From the NCBI GenBank assembly GCA_026008535.1, contig BRKX01000004.1:55126501-55190500 (forward strand): a stretch of DNA of 64,000 nt, in the 5' to 3' direction. The DNA is from Perilla frutescens (Eukaryota; Streptophyta; Magnoliopsida; Lamiales; Lamiaceae). The position numbers and the translations under genes are program-made. Numbering within the stretch: position 1 is the stretch's first letter; each line of letters starts with the position of its first letter. The notes beneath the pieces are model-generated. The model was given only the letters and a program-made list of their open reading frames with translations, was not told the origin of the DNA and searched no databases. Of the stretch, positions 1-11,023 are shown piece by piece.

Positions 1-1254
1 GGTCTTGCTCATGAAATTCATAAGGAGCTCGTCCATTTTGGATTTCTTATCTTCATCTATGACTCCATTGGTGATAGAAAATCCAGGAGGTGGTTGGATG
101 TGATTGTTTGGGTTGGAGTAAGATAGATTCGGATGAGGTGGTCTTGGATGGTATTGATTACCACCTTGTCCTTGTGACCCTCCAAAATACGGCTTGAAGT
201 TTTGGTTGAAAGGCCTTTGATAACCCCCATATCCTCCTTGACCAACAAATCTTGCTTCTTCCAAATTAGGCATGCTTGAGGACTCCGGTCTTGGTGACAC
301 CATAGCCTCTATTTTCGAATTCATGGTGGTCATCTGAGCTGTTAGAAGAGCTATAGCTTCATTGTTTGTGGTGTCCACCTTTTTCAAAATTTGTACATTT
401 TCCCGCTCCCCCGGCCATTGATAGGCGTTGGAGGCCATTTCTTCGATAATTGTTATAGCTTCTTCGGGTCCTCAATTTAGTAGCGACCCCCCAGCCGAAG
501 CATCAAGAATACTTCTCACATTGGACTTACATCCACCATAAAATATGCAAACTTGATGGTCCATACCAAAACCATGACCCGGACATTTGCGAAGCATCTC
601 TCGAAACCTCTCCCAAGCATCACACATAGATTCTTCGTCTCTTTGCTTGAACTGAGTTATCTCTCCTTTTAGCTTTAATGTCTTTCCAGGGTGAAAGAAC
701 TTCTGAAGAAATTTAGAGAGCATGTCATTCCATGATGCAAATGAGTTGGGTGGTTGATTCAACCACCATGTTCGAGCCTTATCCCGTAGTGAGAAATAAA
801 ACAACTTCAAGCGGATAGCATCCTCGGGTACCCTATTAATCTTGACCGTTCGAGCGATCTCTAGAAACTGATTGACATGTTCATGTGGATCTTCTAATGC
901 CGTCCCACCGAATTGATTCTGAGATACCATAGCCATCAATGCCGGCTTCAACTCAAAATTATTGGCTTGAATAGCCGGCTCATTGACGGCGCCTTCATTG
1001 AACATTGGTTGAAACAAGTTCCGGATTGGGGCTTCTTCGACTCGAACCCTAGCTTCCTTTCGGGCCCGTAGTTGTCCCCTCATCTCTTCAAGTTGTCTTT
1101 GCATTTGGAGGATCAACGGGTCTCCAATGGGAGGCGGTGGTGGTGGGTTGTCCGCCATCCTACGTCTTCGTCTTCGAGCATTGTTGTGATGACTCGTGGC
1201 TTCGATCTCGGTATCAAGGTCAAACAACGGGTCACCACGTGCTCTAGTACGCAT
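1..1254 (-). pseudogene. Gypsy gag polyprotein, broken by one nonsense codon
   Basis: Gag forms the particle core of the element. The frame starts at 1254 with a basic, proline-rich leader (MRTRARGDP; a run of six prolines) followed by a retrotransposon gag domain around residues 90-250 (for example FYFSLRDKARTWWLNQPPNS). At 474-472 the frame meets TGA, but on the far side the same frame continues open and still reads as gag (GPEEAITIIEEMASNAYQWP, then a Gly/Tyr/Asn/Pro-rich linker) to the left edge. A single CGA-to-TGA change would explain the stop, as expected after cytosine methylation and deamination. The zinc knuckle and pol are not in the window. Confidence 0.85.
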
Positions 1255-1370
1255 ACACCACCTAGCAAAAACACCAAGTGAGTTTAGAACTTGAAAGGAA
1301 ATAACACATTTAATCTAGCAAAGTAATTCTTGAAATGATATTGCATATTCTCAAACACACAAATTAAAAT

Positions 1371-1387
1371 CCCCGGCAACGGCGCCA
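1371..1387 (-). other. Primer-binding site of the Gypsy element (tRNA-Asp type)
   Basis: Minus strand reads TGGCGCCGTTGCCGGGG, complementary to the 3' end of plant tRNA-Asp. It lies 6 nt inside the proposed LTR end, as expected for minus-strand priming. It fixes the orientation of the element and the inner LTR edge. Confidence 0.85.
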
Positions 1388-1393
1388 AAAACT

Positions 1394-2808
1394 TGATGAG
1401 ATTTTTCTTATACAAAAAGAATATGATCACAAAACAAGTTATAAATACCAAATCTCAATTATGCAAGTGGACATACGAAGCATAGGAGACCGGGTCGAAT
1501 ACGGGGAATTTAATGCATTTTTGAGTCTACAAGTACCATAACATCAAATTCATTCACTAGTTAAACAATTCGAAAATTGGATTGGGTTCTAACTTTGCTA
1601 CTAGCCTTTAACAATTTCAATGAAATTTGCAACACACAAGAAATGGCAATCGAATAAAAATTCACTTGAAAGAAAATGGCTCTAGGGAATTGACCCTTGA
1701 CTAGGACATGTTCATCAAAAATGGGAATTATGCTTAAATTTTCCAACAACAATTGATATCAATGTTAATCAAAGCCCTCTCTCGAGCAACTATGATATTT
1801 CAATTAAATCCAATTCCCCTATCTCTAGGGCTAAATTGCAATTTAATCTATTCAAGCTTTATCAATCAAACAAACTTCAATTAAACATCAATCTCTCGAT
1901 ATAATGCAAAATCGAAATCATAAATCATTTACCCATGTACAATTGATCCTCTCAAACTCAATCATACACCATATTCTACCCTAAGATGGCCAATCAAAGA
2001 ATAGAAACAATAATATCATGATTTATGAGAAGAAATTGGAAAATCAAACACAAATCCCAAATTTAAATCACATACCCAAATCAAGATCCAAAACCCTAGA
2101 TGCCTAGAAATTTAGCTATTCATATCCAAAATAAATAAACAAACCATAAATAAAAGAGACATAGAAGAGGAAGAGAAAAAAACCCAAAAACTTGAATATA
2201 TATCTTCAAAAACTTCTTGATTCTTCCATACACCAAGCTCCAAGCTCACACACACTATTTCTCACTCTAAAATTGGCAAAATATCAAGTTCTCTCTTAAA
2301 AATTCGAACTAAGGATGGCTTTTATACTAGGATGGCAAAAATGGAGCAAAAATCTGGATATTCCCGAAAACAAGACACAGGGGCGCGACACGGGGCCGGT
2401 CGCGTCCCGTGGCTCGCGCCGTGTGGGCTGAGGTGCGACTCGGGCTAGCTCGGCCCTGGGTCACGCCGCGTTGCAGGTCTTAAAAATCAGGCCGTGGATG
2501 CCGAGCCGCGGGTCGCGGCCCAGGTCCCGGGTCGCGCCGCGTTGCAGGCTGTGCCCGGCCTCCCGGCTTCGACTCGGTCTTCGTGCTCTCTCGCCCGTCC
2601 GATCCATCTTTCGGGTCCCTTCCGATGCGCACTTCGATTCTCGGGCCTGGGGTTGCTCCTTTTAAACCTATTTTTCTCAATTATATTGTGTTAGCGACAC
2701 TTATTAATAAAGAGACTAATACTACCCTAAATAGCGACCAAACGAACTAAAATGTGATAAAATGATAGCAAGCCATGCTCGAATTAGGACTAAAATGCGA
2801 GCATGTCA
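1394..2808 (-). repeat. 5' LTR of the Gypsy element
   Basis: Starts TGATGAG just outside the primer site and ends CATGTCA, giving TGA...TCA termini. Length about 1.4 kb. The inner edge is well supported; the outer edge is inferred only from terminal bases, since the partner LTR is not in the window. The part at 2370-2650 is very GC-rich with repeated CGCGCC/GGGTCGCG-like units, in contrast to the AT-rich rest. Confidence 0.6.
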
Positions 2809-3269
2809 GAGGACACGTTTCTGGAAATTAAAAGAAAAAAAGAAGAAGAGAGATAACACGTTTTTGGAAAAGAAAAAAAGAAGAAATTAAAAATTGAATA
2901 TAAAAAAAAGGGTAGGGGGAGATCATTAAAAAAATTAAAAAAAAAAGGAAAAAGGAGGGGGACCACTTTAATGGGTCAAATAATATCCGTCTAACAGGAG
3001 TGTGCCCAAATTAATGCATTTCACGTCATTCCCACCACTTCCATGTGCCATAATTCCAAAATCACATGACTAAAATAATAATTATAAGAGTGTTAATTAA
3101 ACAAAACAAAACAAACTAATTAACCAATCTCGTATTTCATTACATTAATATTTATCACGTGTAAGTTCATAATAATATTATTAATGTGAGATCGATATGA
3201 TAACATATATATATATATATATATGATGTCATAATTTGAGAAAAAAAATGAAGAGGAGGTTGATAGAAA
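2809..3269 (+). promoter_or_regulatory. Upstream region of TBL copy 1, with an array-wide conserved block
   Basis: The first 150 bases are purine-rich (A/G runs). Bases 3016-3058 hold a block (CATTTCACGTCATTCCCACC followed by ACTTCCATGTGCCATAATTCC) that recurs before every other array gene: about 12892-12935, 28194-28233, 33124-33161 and 43206-43241. It usually sits 200-290 bases before the ATG (about 540 in copy 3). The short leader GATAGAAAATGA around the start codon is also shared. No gene is seen here. Confidence 0.6.
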
Positions 3270-3361
3270 ATGAGTGTCGCGACATGCAAATATACACTAA
3301 AACACCTCGCAGCCCTAATCTTGTTAGCTTTCACCACTGCAGCTCTATATCAAATAGACAA

Positions 3362-3884
3362 TGTAGAGTATCCTTGCCGTCGAGAGGTTCACCTTCACTG
3401 CTTTCACCGGGCGCGGCCGTCACTGATAGTTGCTCAGGCAACCCAACCCAACTTAACCAAGCAGAAGCAAGGAGGAATACGGAAGAACAGTCGGCTCAGG
3501 TAACCCAAGTTACCGGAGCACCTCGTCATTGACTGAAACACACAGAGCCCAAAGAGGAAGAGAACCACAAAGGTAATCGGAGAATGACCCTCTACCGGCA
3601 GCCCAAGAGTCACCAACAAGCCCGTCGTCACTCAACCGCTTACTCACCGGCTAACAAAGCGTATCACAGAGATACCACGTTCCCGGCGGAAGTAGCCGGA
3701 GATGGGAGAGTGAACACGATCAAGCATAGAGCTTAGATCTAGGGTTTGCTGAGAGAGAGAGAGAGCGGCGCAGTAAGAGTGTATCTATTAATCAGAACTA
3801 ACAAATACATAAAGGGGTAGGGCAACATTGAAATGGGCCGCAAGATATTTGGGCCAGAACAATATTGGGCCAACATAACTCACA
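3362..3884 (-). repeat. 3' LTR of the Copia element
   Basis: 523 bases, near-identical to 8653-9195. It lacks an insertion of about 19 bases that the other LTR carries in its last 80 bases (AAGGTAGAACTGGGCCGC-type repeat). Just inside lies the polypurine tract, minus strand AAAGGTGGAGAT at about 3885-3897. Confidence 0.92.
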
Positions 3885-4103
3885 ATCTCCACCTTTGGCC
3901 CAAGTGCATCAACAGTCAACAGAGGAGTCCGAGGGGTATCATCATTGCCATTTTACTTTCTCTGAGTCACAAAGACAAAGAAGAAGCTGGGGAGGAGAGC
4001 ACAGAGCAAAACCTGGCCACAGAGGCCAACCCAACTTAACCTGAGATTCATAGAGAAAAACATGAGGGTAAGAAACATAAATATCACATCAAAAGATGAA
4101 ATT

Positions 4104-5162
4104 TTAACCAAGATCAAACTTTAGAATTTTCATGCACAACCTTAACTTTTCAACTGGAAAGCATTTGGTACCCATATCAGCTGGGTTGTAATCTGTATAG
4201 ATCTTGTCAAGTAAAATTTCACCTTTTTCAACAATGTCACGAATGAAATGAAACCTAACATCAATGTGTTTAGTTCTATCATGGAAGACAGGGTTTTTGC
4301 ATAATTGTATGTCAGATTGACTATCAGAAAATACAATGGGAGATTTATCCAAAAAACTAATTTCAGACAGTAAACTATTCAACCATATAGCTTTCTTAAA
4401 AGCTTCAGTTGCAGCAACATATTCAAATTCAGTAGTTGACAGAGCAACAATGTGTTGGAGTTGTGATTTCCAACTAATGCAACCACCACACAAAGTAAAC
4501 ACATATGAAGTTGTGGACTTTCTATTATCCCTATCATTGGCATAATTAGAATCCACATATCCAGCAAGTTTCAAGCCATCGGCTGACTTAGAGAAAGTCA
4601 GACCACATTTCTCAGTGGATTTCACATATTTGAGAAGCCATTTCAAGGCTTCCCAGTGAGGTTTACCTGGATTTGACATGTACCTACTTAGACAACTAAC
4701 AGAGTAAGCAATATCAGGCCTAGTACTAATCATGAGATACATAACTAATCCAATTGCATTAGCATAAAACACACTTTTCATTTCATCAATTTCAGATTCA
4801 GATGAGGGGCACATGCTTTTACTCAAGTTGAAATGAATAGCAAGAGGCACATTCACAAGTTTAGCATTGTTCATAGAGAATTTACTCAAAATCTTTTTAA
4901 CATAGTCAGTTTGATTCAAGACCAGAGTGGAGGACTTCCTATCTCTAATGATATGCATGCCAAGAATCTTCTTTGCATCTCCTAAATCTTTCATGTCAAA
5001 ATTCTCACAAAGTTTATTTTGAACATGCTTAATTGACTCAAGTTTAGGACTCATTAGCAACATATCATCAACATATATGAGCAGAAACATAAGAATATTA
5101 TTATCACATTTGTAGTAAAAGCAGTGATCAAAATCAGACTTCTTGAAATCGAGAGACTGCAT
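4104..5162 (-). pseudogene. Copia pol, C-terminal part: reverse transcriptase end and RNase H
   Basis: Contains the reverse-transcriptase catalytic YVDD box near residue 30 (FLLIYVDDMLLM), the thumb region (DLGDAKKILGMHI), the conserved YLMISTRPDIAYSVSCLSRY stretch and a Copia-type RNase H (DSNYANDRDNRKSTT; ALSTTEFEYVAATEA; TKHIDVRFHFIRD). It ends at a natural stop shortly before the polypurine tract. It is separated from the upstream pol frame by a 1-base frameshift: the residues between the two open parts (YGLKQSPRQWN-type) are readable in a shifted frame at about 5170-5215. The enzyme is therefore split. Confidence 0.9.
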
Positions 5163-5203
5163 GCATTGGTCAAATTTAATATTCCATTGCCTAGGAGATT
5201 GTT

Positions 5204-7249
5204 TCAGCCCATAAGGGCTTTCCTAAACAAACAAACATGCTCTGGTTTTTCAGAATCAACAAAGCCTTCAGGCTGTCTCATATAAATATTGTTATCCAAA
5301 TCATTATGCAAGAAAGCAGTTGTGACATCCATTTGTTTTAATTCCCAGTCAAACTGAGCAACTAAAGCTAGCATTATTCTTACAGTGGTGAATTTGACAA
5401 CAGGGGCAAAGATTTCATTGTAATCTATCCCCTCTTTTTGAGTAAAACCCTTAGCAACTAACCTAGCTTTGTATCTAACAGATTCAGATTCCTTTTTAAG
5501 TTTAAAAAACCATTTGCACTCAACCACAGAGGTATTAGCAGGTTTTTGAACAAGAATCCAGGTTTTATTCTCATGCAAGGACTTCATTTCACATTTCATT
5601 GCATTCAACCATTTTTCATAATCAACAGACTTCAAAGCTTCTTTATAGGTTGTAGGTTCATCACCTTCCATGTAATTAAACACATTAAAAGCAAGAAAGG
5701 ACATTTCATAATCATCAAACCTAGGAGGCTTTCTTACATTCCTCCTAGCTCTATCCCTAACCAATTGGTAATCATGCAACACTTCAGGTTTATTATTATC
5801 AACTTCTTCATTAGGAGAATCATTATTTTCTTCATTATCATGCTCAACAGGCAAAGGCTCCACCTTAATTGGAGTAGTATCAAAAGTAGATTCAGGTACA
5901 GATAAAGGAACAGATAAGCAAGGAAAATCACTTTCATTGAAAACAACATCTCTGCTGGTAATGGCTTTGAAGCCAGGGACATATTTGTCCCACAGTCTAT
6001 AGCCTTTTACCCCCTCAGGGTATCCCAAGAAGACACATTTCTTGGATCTAGGCTCTAACTTATCATCTTTTACATGCACAAAAGCAGCACAGCCAAACAC
6101 CTTTAGGTTAGACAAATCAACAGGTTTTTTTAAAAAGATAGACTCAGGACATTTACCAAGAAAAGGGGCAGAGGGTGACCTATTTATCAAATAGGCAGCT
6201 GTTAAGACAGCTTCACCCCAAAACTTTTTACCAAGACCAGAGGAAGAAAGCAGACATCTAACCTTGTCAAGTAAGGTTCTATTCATTCTCTCAGCAACTC
6301 CATTTTGCTGAGGGGTATAAGGCACAGACTTGTGTCTTTTAATACCAGATTCAACACAAAGAGAATCTATAGCAGAGTTGCAAAATTCCAGGCCATTGTC
6401 AGTTCTTAAGGTTTTTATTTTCTTTCCAGTTTGATTTTCAACACAAGTTTTGAAATTTTTAAATTTATCAAACACATCAGATTTGATTTTCATGAGAAAA
6501 ACCCACACCTTTCTAGAAAAGTCATCAATAATGGAAAGAAAGTACACATTTCCTCCATGTGTGGGATCCTTGGAAGGTCCCCACACATCAGCATGAAGAT
6601 ATTCAAGCACATTAATAGATTTAGGCACATTAGGAGCAGGATTAACAGGAAAGCTAACTTTGTACTGCTTACCAAGCACACAAGTATCACAGAAGGGTAG
6701 CTTAGAGACTACATCCTTTCCAAACACTCCAGATTTAGACAAGCATTCAAGACCCTTGTTAGTTAAGTATCCTAACCTAGCATGCCACAAACCAGTAACA
6801 TCAGAAGTAACTGTACTCACAGAGGCATCAACAGTTGCAGACACAAAATACAGGTTATTTTTTCTGAGGGCTTTGAACAAAACAAGATTTCCATTTAAAA
6901 TTTTCATAGCACCACCACCCCACTTCCCTTCAAGACCGGAGTCTTCAAGGGCAGTGCATGACATTAAATTAAAACTCAATTCAGGAACAAATCTCACACT
7001 TGACAAAGTCAAAATAGAACCACAAGAAAATTTCAGGCAGATATTACCAACACCCACAACCTTCAGTTTTCTCCCATCAGCAAGCTTTACAAAAGAGTTT
7101 TGGACAGGGGAGATGGAAGAGAACAATTGACTGAAAAGGGGAAATATGAAAGGAACACCCAGAATCAAGGAACCGTTCTCCTTCATCACACTGATTAGCC
7201 ACAGAGTTGATATCAACATCAAATGATACCATGTATACATCAGAATCAT
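5204..7249 (-). pseudogene. Copia pol, central part: integrase and reverse transcriptase start
   Basis: From its N-terminal side: a zinc-binding GAG-pre-integrase domain (WHARLGYL...CDTCVLGK), the integrase core with its DDE residues recognisable in LHADVWGP, LRTDNGLEFCN and PQQNGVAERMNRTLLD, the GKCPESIF/FGCAAFVHV region, then the reverse-transcriptase start (CKWFFKLKKESESVRYKARL; FAPVVKFTTVRIMLALVAQF; MRQPEGF). The first roughly 50 codons of the open stretch are out of frame with the protease and read as noise; the true join to gag-protease is by a frameshift near 7120-7160. It ends early at about 5204 through a second frameshift. Confidence 0.92.
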
Positions 7250-8108
7250 AATTTTCAGAAGGACACATCACAGAGTTAGCATAATCAGTTTGATTATCAT
7301 TATTTCCTTGTTTTTCCCTTTTCTTTTTGGGGTTGGTGCAAGTTTTGGCAAAATGCCCAGTTTCTTGACAATTATAACAGATTTTACCTTTCATGAATTG
7401 TTTATTAGACCTACTTTTAGATCTAGCCTTGTTTTTTCTGTCATTTTCACCAGTTTTAGTAGAGGTTCTCCCTCTAACATGGTGAATCTCCCCACCAGAA
7501 CTATTGCTGCCATATTTTATGTCTTTTCCTTTAGCATTTAAAGCAGCACAGATAATATCATAGGTTATAGCATCCCTACCGTACTTTATGGCATATTTAA
7601 CATCATTGTAGCTACCAAGAATTGCATTTAGAAGCACATAAGCAGTATACTCATCAATGTGTTTATCTCCAGCAATTTTCATATCTTGAATGAGTTTATT
7701 AAACTCATCCAAATTGGAATCCATATCTTTTGAGGTATCAAGCTTAAAACTAAAAAATTTCCCTTGCAGGTGAATTAAATCAGTTATATTTCTTTCAGTA
7801 TATAATTCATGCAATTTTTCCCATATTTCCTTAGCACAATTTAGGTGGACCACCTTTCTGAGCACAGAATCGGTCAGATTTAACAAAATTGAAGCCACAA
7901 CATTTTTGTTCATTTTAATTCTGTCTTTGTCAGTGACATCACTGGGACAGCCTATTTCAATGGCTTGGTCAGTGTTAAGATGAACTAAAACACACTCCAT
8001 TTTCTTCTTCCAAATTTGAAAATCAGATTTTCCATCAAAAGGCGAATTATGCATGTTGGAACTCATTGTAAACACAGAGAACAACAGGAAACAGGTACAC
8101 ACGCGCAA
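7077..8108 (-). pseudogene. Copia gag and protease start
   Basis: The likely start is the second Met (about 8066, MSSNMHNSPFDGK), which fits Copia gag better than the upstream Met at 8108. A Copia gag domain (FDGKSDFQIWKKKMECVL; LHELYTERN; LDEFNKLIQDM) is followed by a CCHC zinc knuckle, CYNCQETGHFAKTC, starting at residue 244 from 8108. The protease active-site motif is at residue 315 (LDSGCSFH). About 15 codons later the frame is lost, and the protein that should follow continues in the neighbouring frame, so protease is broken. Confidence 0.92.
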
Positions 8109-8634
8109 GGAGGATAAATAAGAGCCCTTTTACAGGCGGGAAACCACACAAGCACACAAGCACATAGCACGTAGGCAAGCTGAGGAGAGCCCAGTTCACT
8201 GGGCAGATTGATCTGATGTGCAGGGGTTCACTCAGGGCCTATACTAACTTAGGTGGTGTCGAATCACACAGAAGCGAACAAAAGAAGCAGACGAAGCACA
8301 GAGTAGGCACAGATAAAGCAGAGAGCAGAGGAAATAGCGGAAGCAACCAGAGATCAGAAAGAAAGCCAGAAAGCAAGAAGTCATAGAGACTCAAAGAGGA
8401 AAAACCTAGGACCACTATACCAGCAAGCAAGTCCCAAGCCTGCAACCTTTTTCAAAGGGGCAAGAACTATGAATTTTAAGACAGAGAGGTTCTCAGCCGC
8501 TTTACCTGAGCGGAATACCCTAGGGAGGGATTCCGACCTACCTATACGGAGGCTCCGAAAGACAGGAAATGGCTCAGCCACAAAAGGCGGAGGGACAGTG
8601 ACGGTGCGGTGGAAGAGGGTGCCCTCGACGGAAC
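8109..8634 (-). other. Copia 5' leader between primer-binding site and gag
   Basis: About 500 bases with no conserved coding signal; open stretches here have no recognisable domains. The length is normal for a Copia leader, which carries packaging signals that cannot be recognised by eye. Confidence 0.6.
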
Positions 8635-8651
8635 CCATGGCTCTGATACCA
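8635..8651 (-). other. Primer-binding site of the Copia element (initiator tRNA-Met type)
   Basis: Minus strand reads TGGTATCAGAGCCATGG directly against the 5' LTR (one base from 8653). TGGTATCAGAGC is the standard plant Copia primer site complementary to initiator tRNA-Met. Confidence 0.95.
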
Positions 8652-8652
8652 C

Positions 8653-9195
8653 TGTAGGGTATCCTTGCCGTTGAGAGGTTCACCTTCACTGCTTTCACCG
8701 GGCGCGGCCGTCACTGATAGTTGCTCAGGCAACCCAACCCAACTTAACCAAGCAGAAGCAAGGAGGAAGGCAGATGAACAGTCGGCTCAGGTAACCCAAG
8801 TTACCGGAGCACCTCGTCGTTGACTGAAACACACAGAGCCCAAAGAGGGGGAGAACCACAAAGGTAATCGGAGCACGACCCTCTACCGGCAGCCCAAGAG
8901 TCACCAACAAGCCCGTCGTCACTCAACCGCTTACTCATTGGCTAACAAAGCGTATCACAGAGATACCACATTCCCGGAGGAAGTAGCCGGAGATGGGAGA
9001 GTGAACACGATCAAGCACAGAGCTTAGATCTAGGGTTTGAGAGAGAGAGAGAGAGAGCGGCGCAGTAAGAGTGTATCTATTAATCAGAACTAACGAATAC
9101 ATAAAGGGGTAGGGCAACATTGAAATGGGCCGCCAAGGTAGAACTGGGCCGCAAGATATTTGGGCCAGAACAATATTGGGCTAAGATAACTCACA
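8653..9195 (-). repeat. 5' LTR of the Copia element
   Basis: 543 bases; differs from the 3' LTR by a small insertion of about 19 bases near its outer end and by scattered substitutions. Counting those substitutions would date the insertion. Confidence 0.92.
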
Positions 9196-11023
9196 GACAA
9201 CGATAACACCGTTGTCAGCCCTGAAAACCTAATCATTTTCAAACAACAACATGAAACAACTCTTACTAAAAATGGCACAATTTAAGGCAGCAACTTGTGT
9301 TCAGGCAAATGGGTTTACGACAATGTGTCGTACCCTCTCTACAAAGAGGGAGAGTGTGCTTTAATAGAGAAAGACTTTGCTTGTGAGAAAAATAGAAGAA
9401 GAAATTTAAAATATCAGAACTGGAGATGGCAACTTCATCACTGTAATCTTCCGAGGTTTAATATAGTTTCTTTTCCTTATATTAAATGTAGGAATACAAT
9501 GCGACATTGAAGTTCTATTGATCTCCGTTACTAGTCGAATCAAACGGTGATGATCTATTTAATCACTCGAACATTAGAGATCAAATAATTAAAATCTCAT
9601 TAAATAAAAATCATGCTAGGCATGTGGTGGCTTAAACCTGCCATGACACTCGTGTAAGTCTCTCTCTTTCTCTCTCTCTCTCCAACTCTAGGTCGCCAAT
9701 TCAATTAATGTTTTGTATGATCAGATGGGGACCCTTTGGGAGCTCTGATGCAATCTACAAACCTGACGTTCGATCATCAGATGGCCCAAACCAAAATAAA
9801 AAAAAATAAAAAATCTACGTCATCAATCTTTTTTTAGAACATCGAATGATCATAATTTTCTCGTTTTAAATCAGATTCATGCAGTCTTTATCTTATATTT
9901 AATAACAAAATCATTACTAAAAATAATTTTTCAGCCAAAAGTCATTGTTAATTTTGAAGAGTAATTTTTTATTATTAATGTCAATCTACTATATCATATT
10001 TTATTATATAGTAAATCACTTTAGCAAATGATTCACATATATGCTTTGAAAATAAAAAATAATGTTGTATAGTACAACAATTCATACATTTTCTTTGAAA
10101 CTCAAGCCTAATTTAAATTTCTAAATTATGTTTAAATAATTATTTTTTTTTCCTTTTTCGTTGGACTTAATCTCAATGACAGTAAGAACAAATGTAAAAA
10201 TTTCTATAATTCACAATAGTTGGAAATTAGTTTTGTTTTGTTATGATAATTTTGTTATTTTTTTTAATAATTATAATTTCTAACAAATAAAACTATACAT
10301 ATCTGTCATTTGTGCATCGCATGGGAGATACTTTGGGGGGTGTGTCAAATTAAATTTTTTTTCATAATCTTTCATTTAAAATTGCACATGTACATATTCA
10401 GATAAAAAAATATGAAAGAAAAATATACAAAATATTTATTTTTCATCCATATACAAACTTTAAATGCCAAATTAAATTCTAAAAAAATAATTATAAACCT
10501 CAATTTATATTGAATAAACTCATATAAGCCAACTATTAGACTAATACTTTTACCGTGATTTTTGTTTTTTTGCCAGCAAACCTGTCCATCAAGGGTTGGT
10601 TGGACGGTTTGATGGAAGTATTTTTCTTTGTATATATATATATAACAAAGTTTGCGAAGTTCCATACATTTGATTTTTCGTACGTACGCTTGAAACGTGA
10701 GGAATAATTAGGATGATGGAGGCTACTACTACAACCAAACTGAGCCAGTTTTGAAGGATGACCATTGGGGGGTTACTACAGATAAAGGAATGATGAATAT
10801 AGTAGAATCAATCCTACATAAGTTGGAAACGAGAGGTTTAAACATCACGTATTTGAATATAACAAATTTATCACATTACAGAAAGAGATGGTCATCCCTC
10901 GATTTATAGGATACTTTCAGATCCTATGATCAAGATTGCATTCATTGGTGCCTCCTGGGAGTTTCCGATGTATGGAATGAGATTCTTTATTCTTATATTA
11001 TCAACTCACAAAATGTAGCATGA

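Larger units (their letters stand above)
1..2808 (-). mobile_element. Ty3/Gypsy LTR retrotransposon, 5' part only
   Basis: Read on the minus strand, this holds a 5' LTR (about 2808-1394), a primer-binding site and a gag reading frame that runs off the left edge. The gag type (proline-rich start, gag fold with a WWLNQPPNSF stretch) and the tRNA-Asp-type primer site fit the Athila/Tat side of Gypsy. That clade call is inference; the Gypsy call is firm. Protease, reverse transcriptase and the other LTR lie outside the window, so completeness cannot be judged. Confidence 0.85.
3362..9195 (-). mobile_element. Ty1/Copia LTR retrotransposon, full length but decayed
   Basis: LTRs at 3362-3884 (3') and 8653-9195 (5'), both starting TGTAG and ending CTCACA. 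A 5-bp target duplication GACAA flanks it at 3357-3361 and 9196-9200. Primer-binding site (initiator tRNA-Met type), gag, protease, integrase, reverse transcriptase and RNase H lie between in Copia order on the minus strand. At least two frameshifts (about 7120-7160 and about 5215) prevent a full polyprotein. The element sits inside exon 1 of a TBL gene, on the opposite strand. Confidence 0.95.
3270..11023 (+). pseudogene. TBL/PMR5-type O-acetyltransferase, array copy 1, disrupted pseudogene
   Basis: The start codon, signal-anchor and first exon of a TBL gene begin at 3270 and stop at 3361, where a Copia element is inserted; the exon resumes at 9201 and ends at 9455 at the family's usual donor site. 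With the insertion and one duplicated GACAA ignored, the frame is continuous and ends in the usual phase 2. Independent damage: TAA at 9283-9285 where paralogues have CAA, and Ser for the first conserved Cys just after it. Exon 2, which carries the GDS nucleophile, is absent. A mutated exon 3 (about 9492-9597), an exon 4 piece (about 9725-9780, WGPFGSSDAIYK) and exon 5 (about 10690-11023, with an internal TAG near 10907) follow. Clearly non-functional. Confidence 0.9.

Noticed and set aside
2471..2694. Overlapping open frames on both strands in a GC-rich stretch
   Set aside because: They lie inside the Gypsy LTR and owe their length to GC-rich, repeat-like sequence; no domain is visible.
3236..3631. 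Open frames running from TBL exon 1 into the Copia LTR, and antisense frames across both LTRs
   Set aside because: Chance read-through at the insertion border; the same LTR frame is present at both ends of the element.
8239..8698. Minus-strand frames in the Copia leader and LTR
   Set aside because: Non-conserved leader and LTR sequence with no gag features; the true gag start lies downstream.
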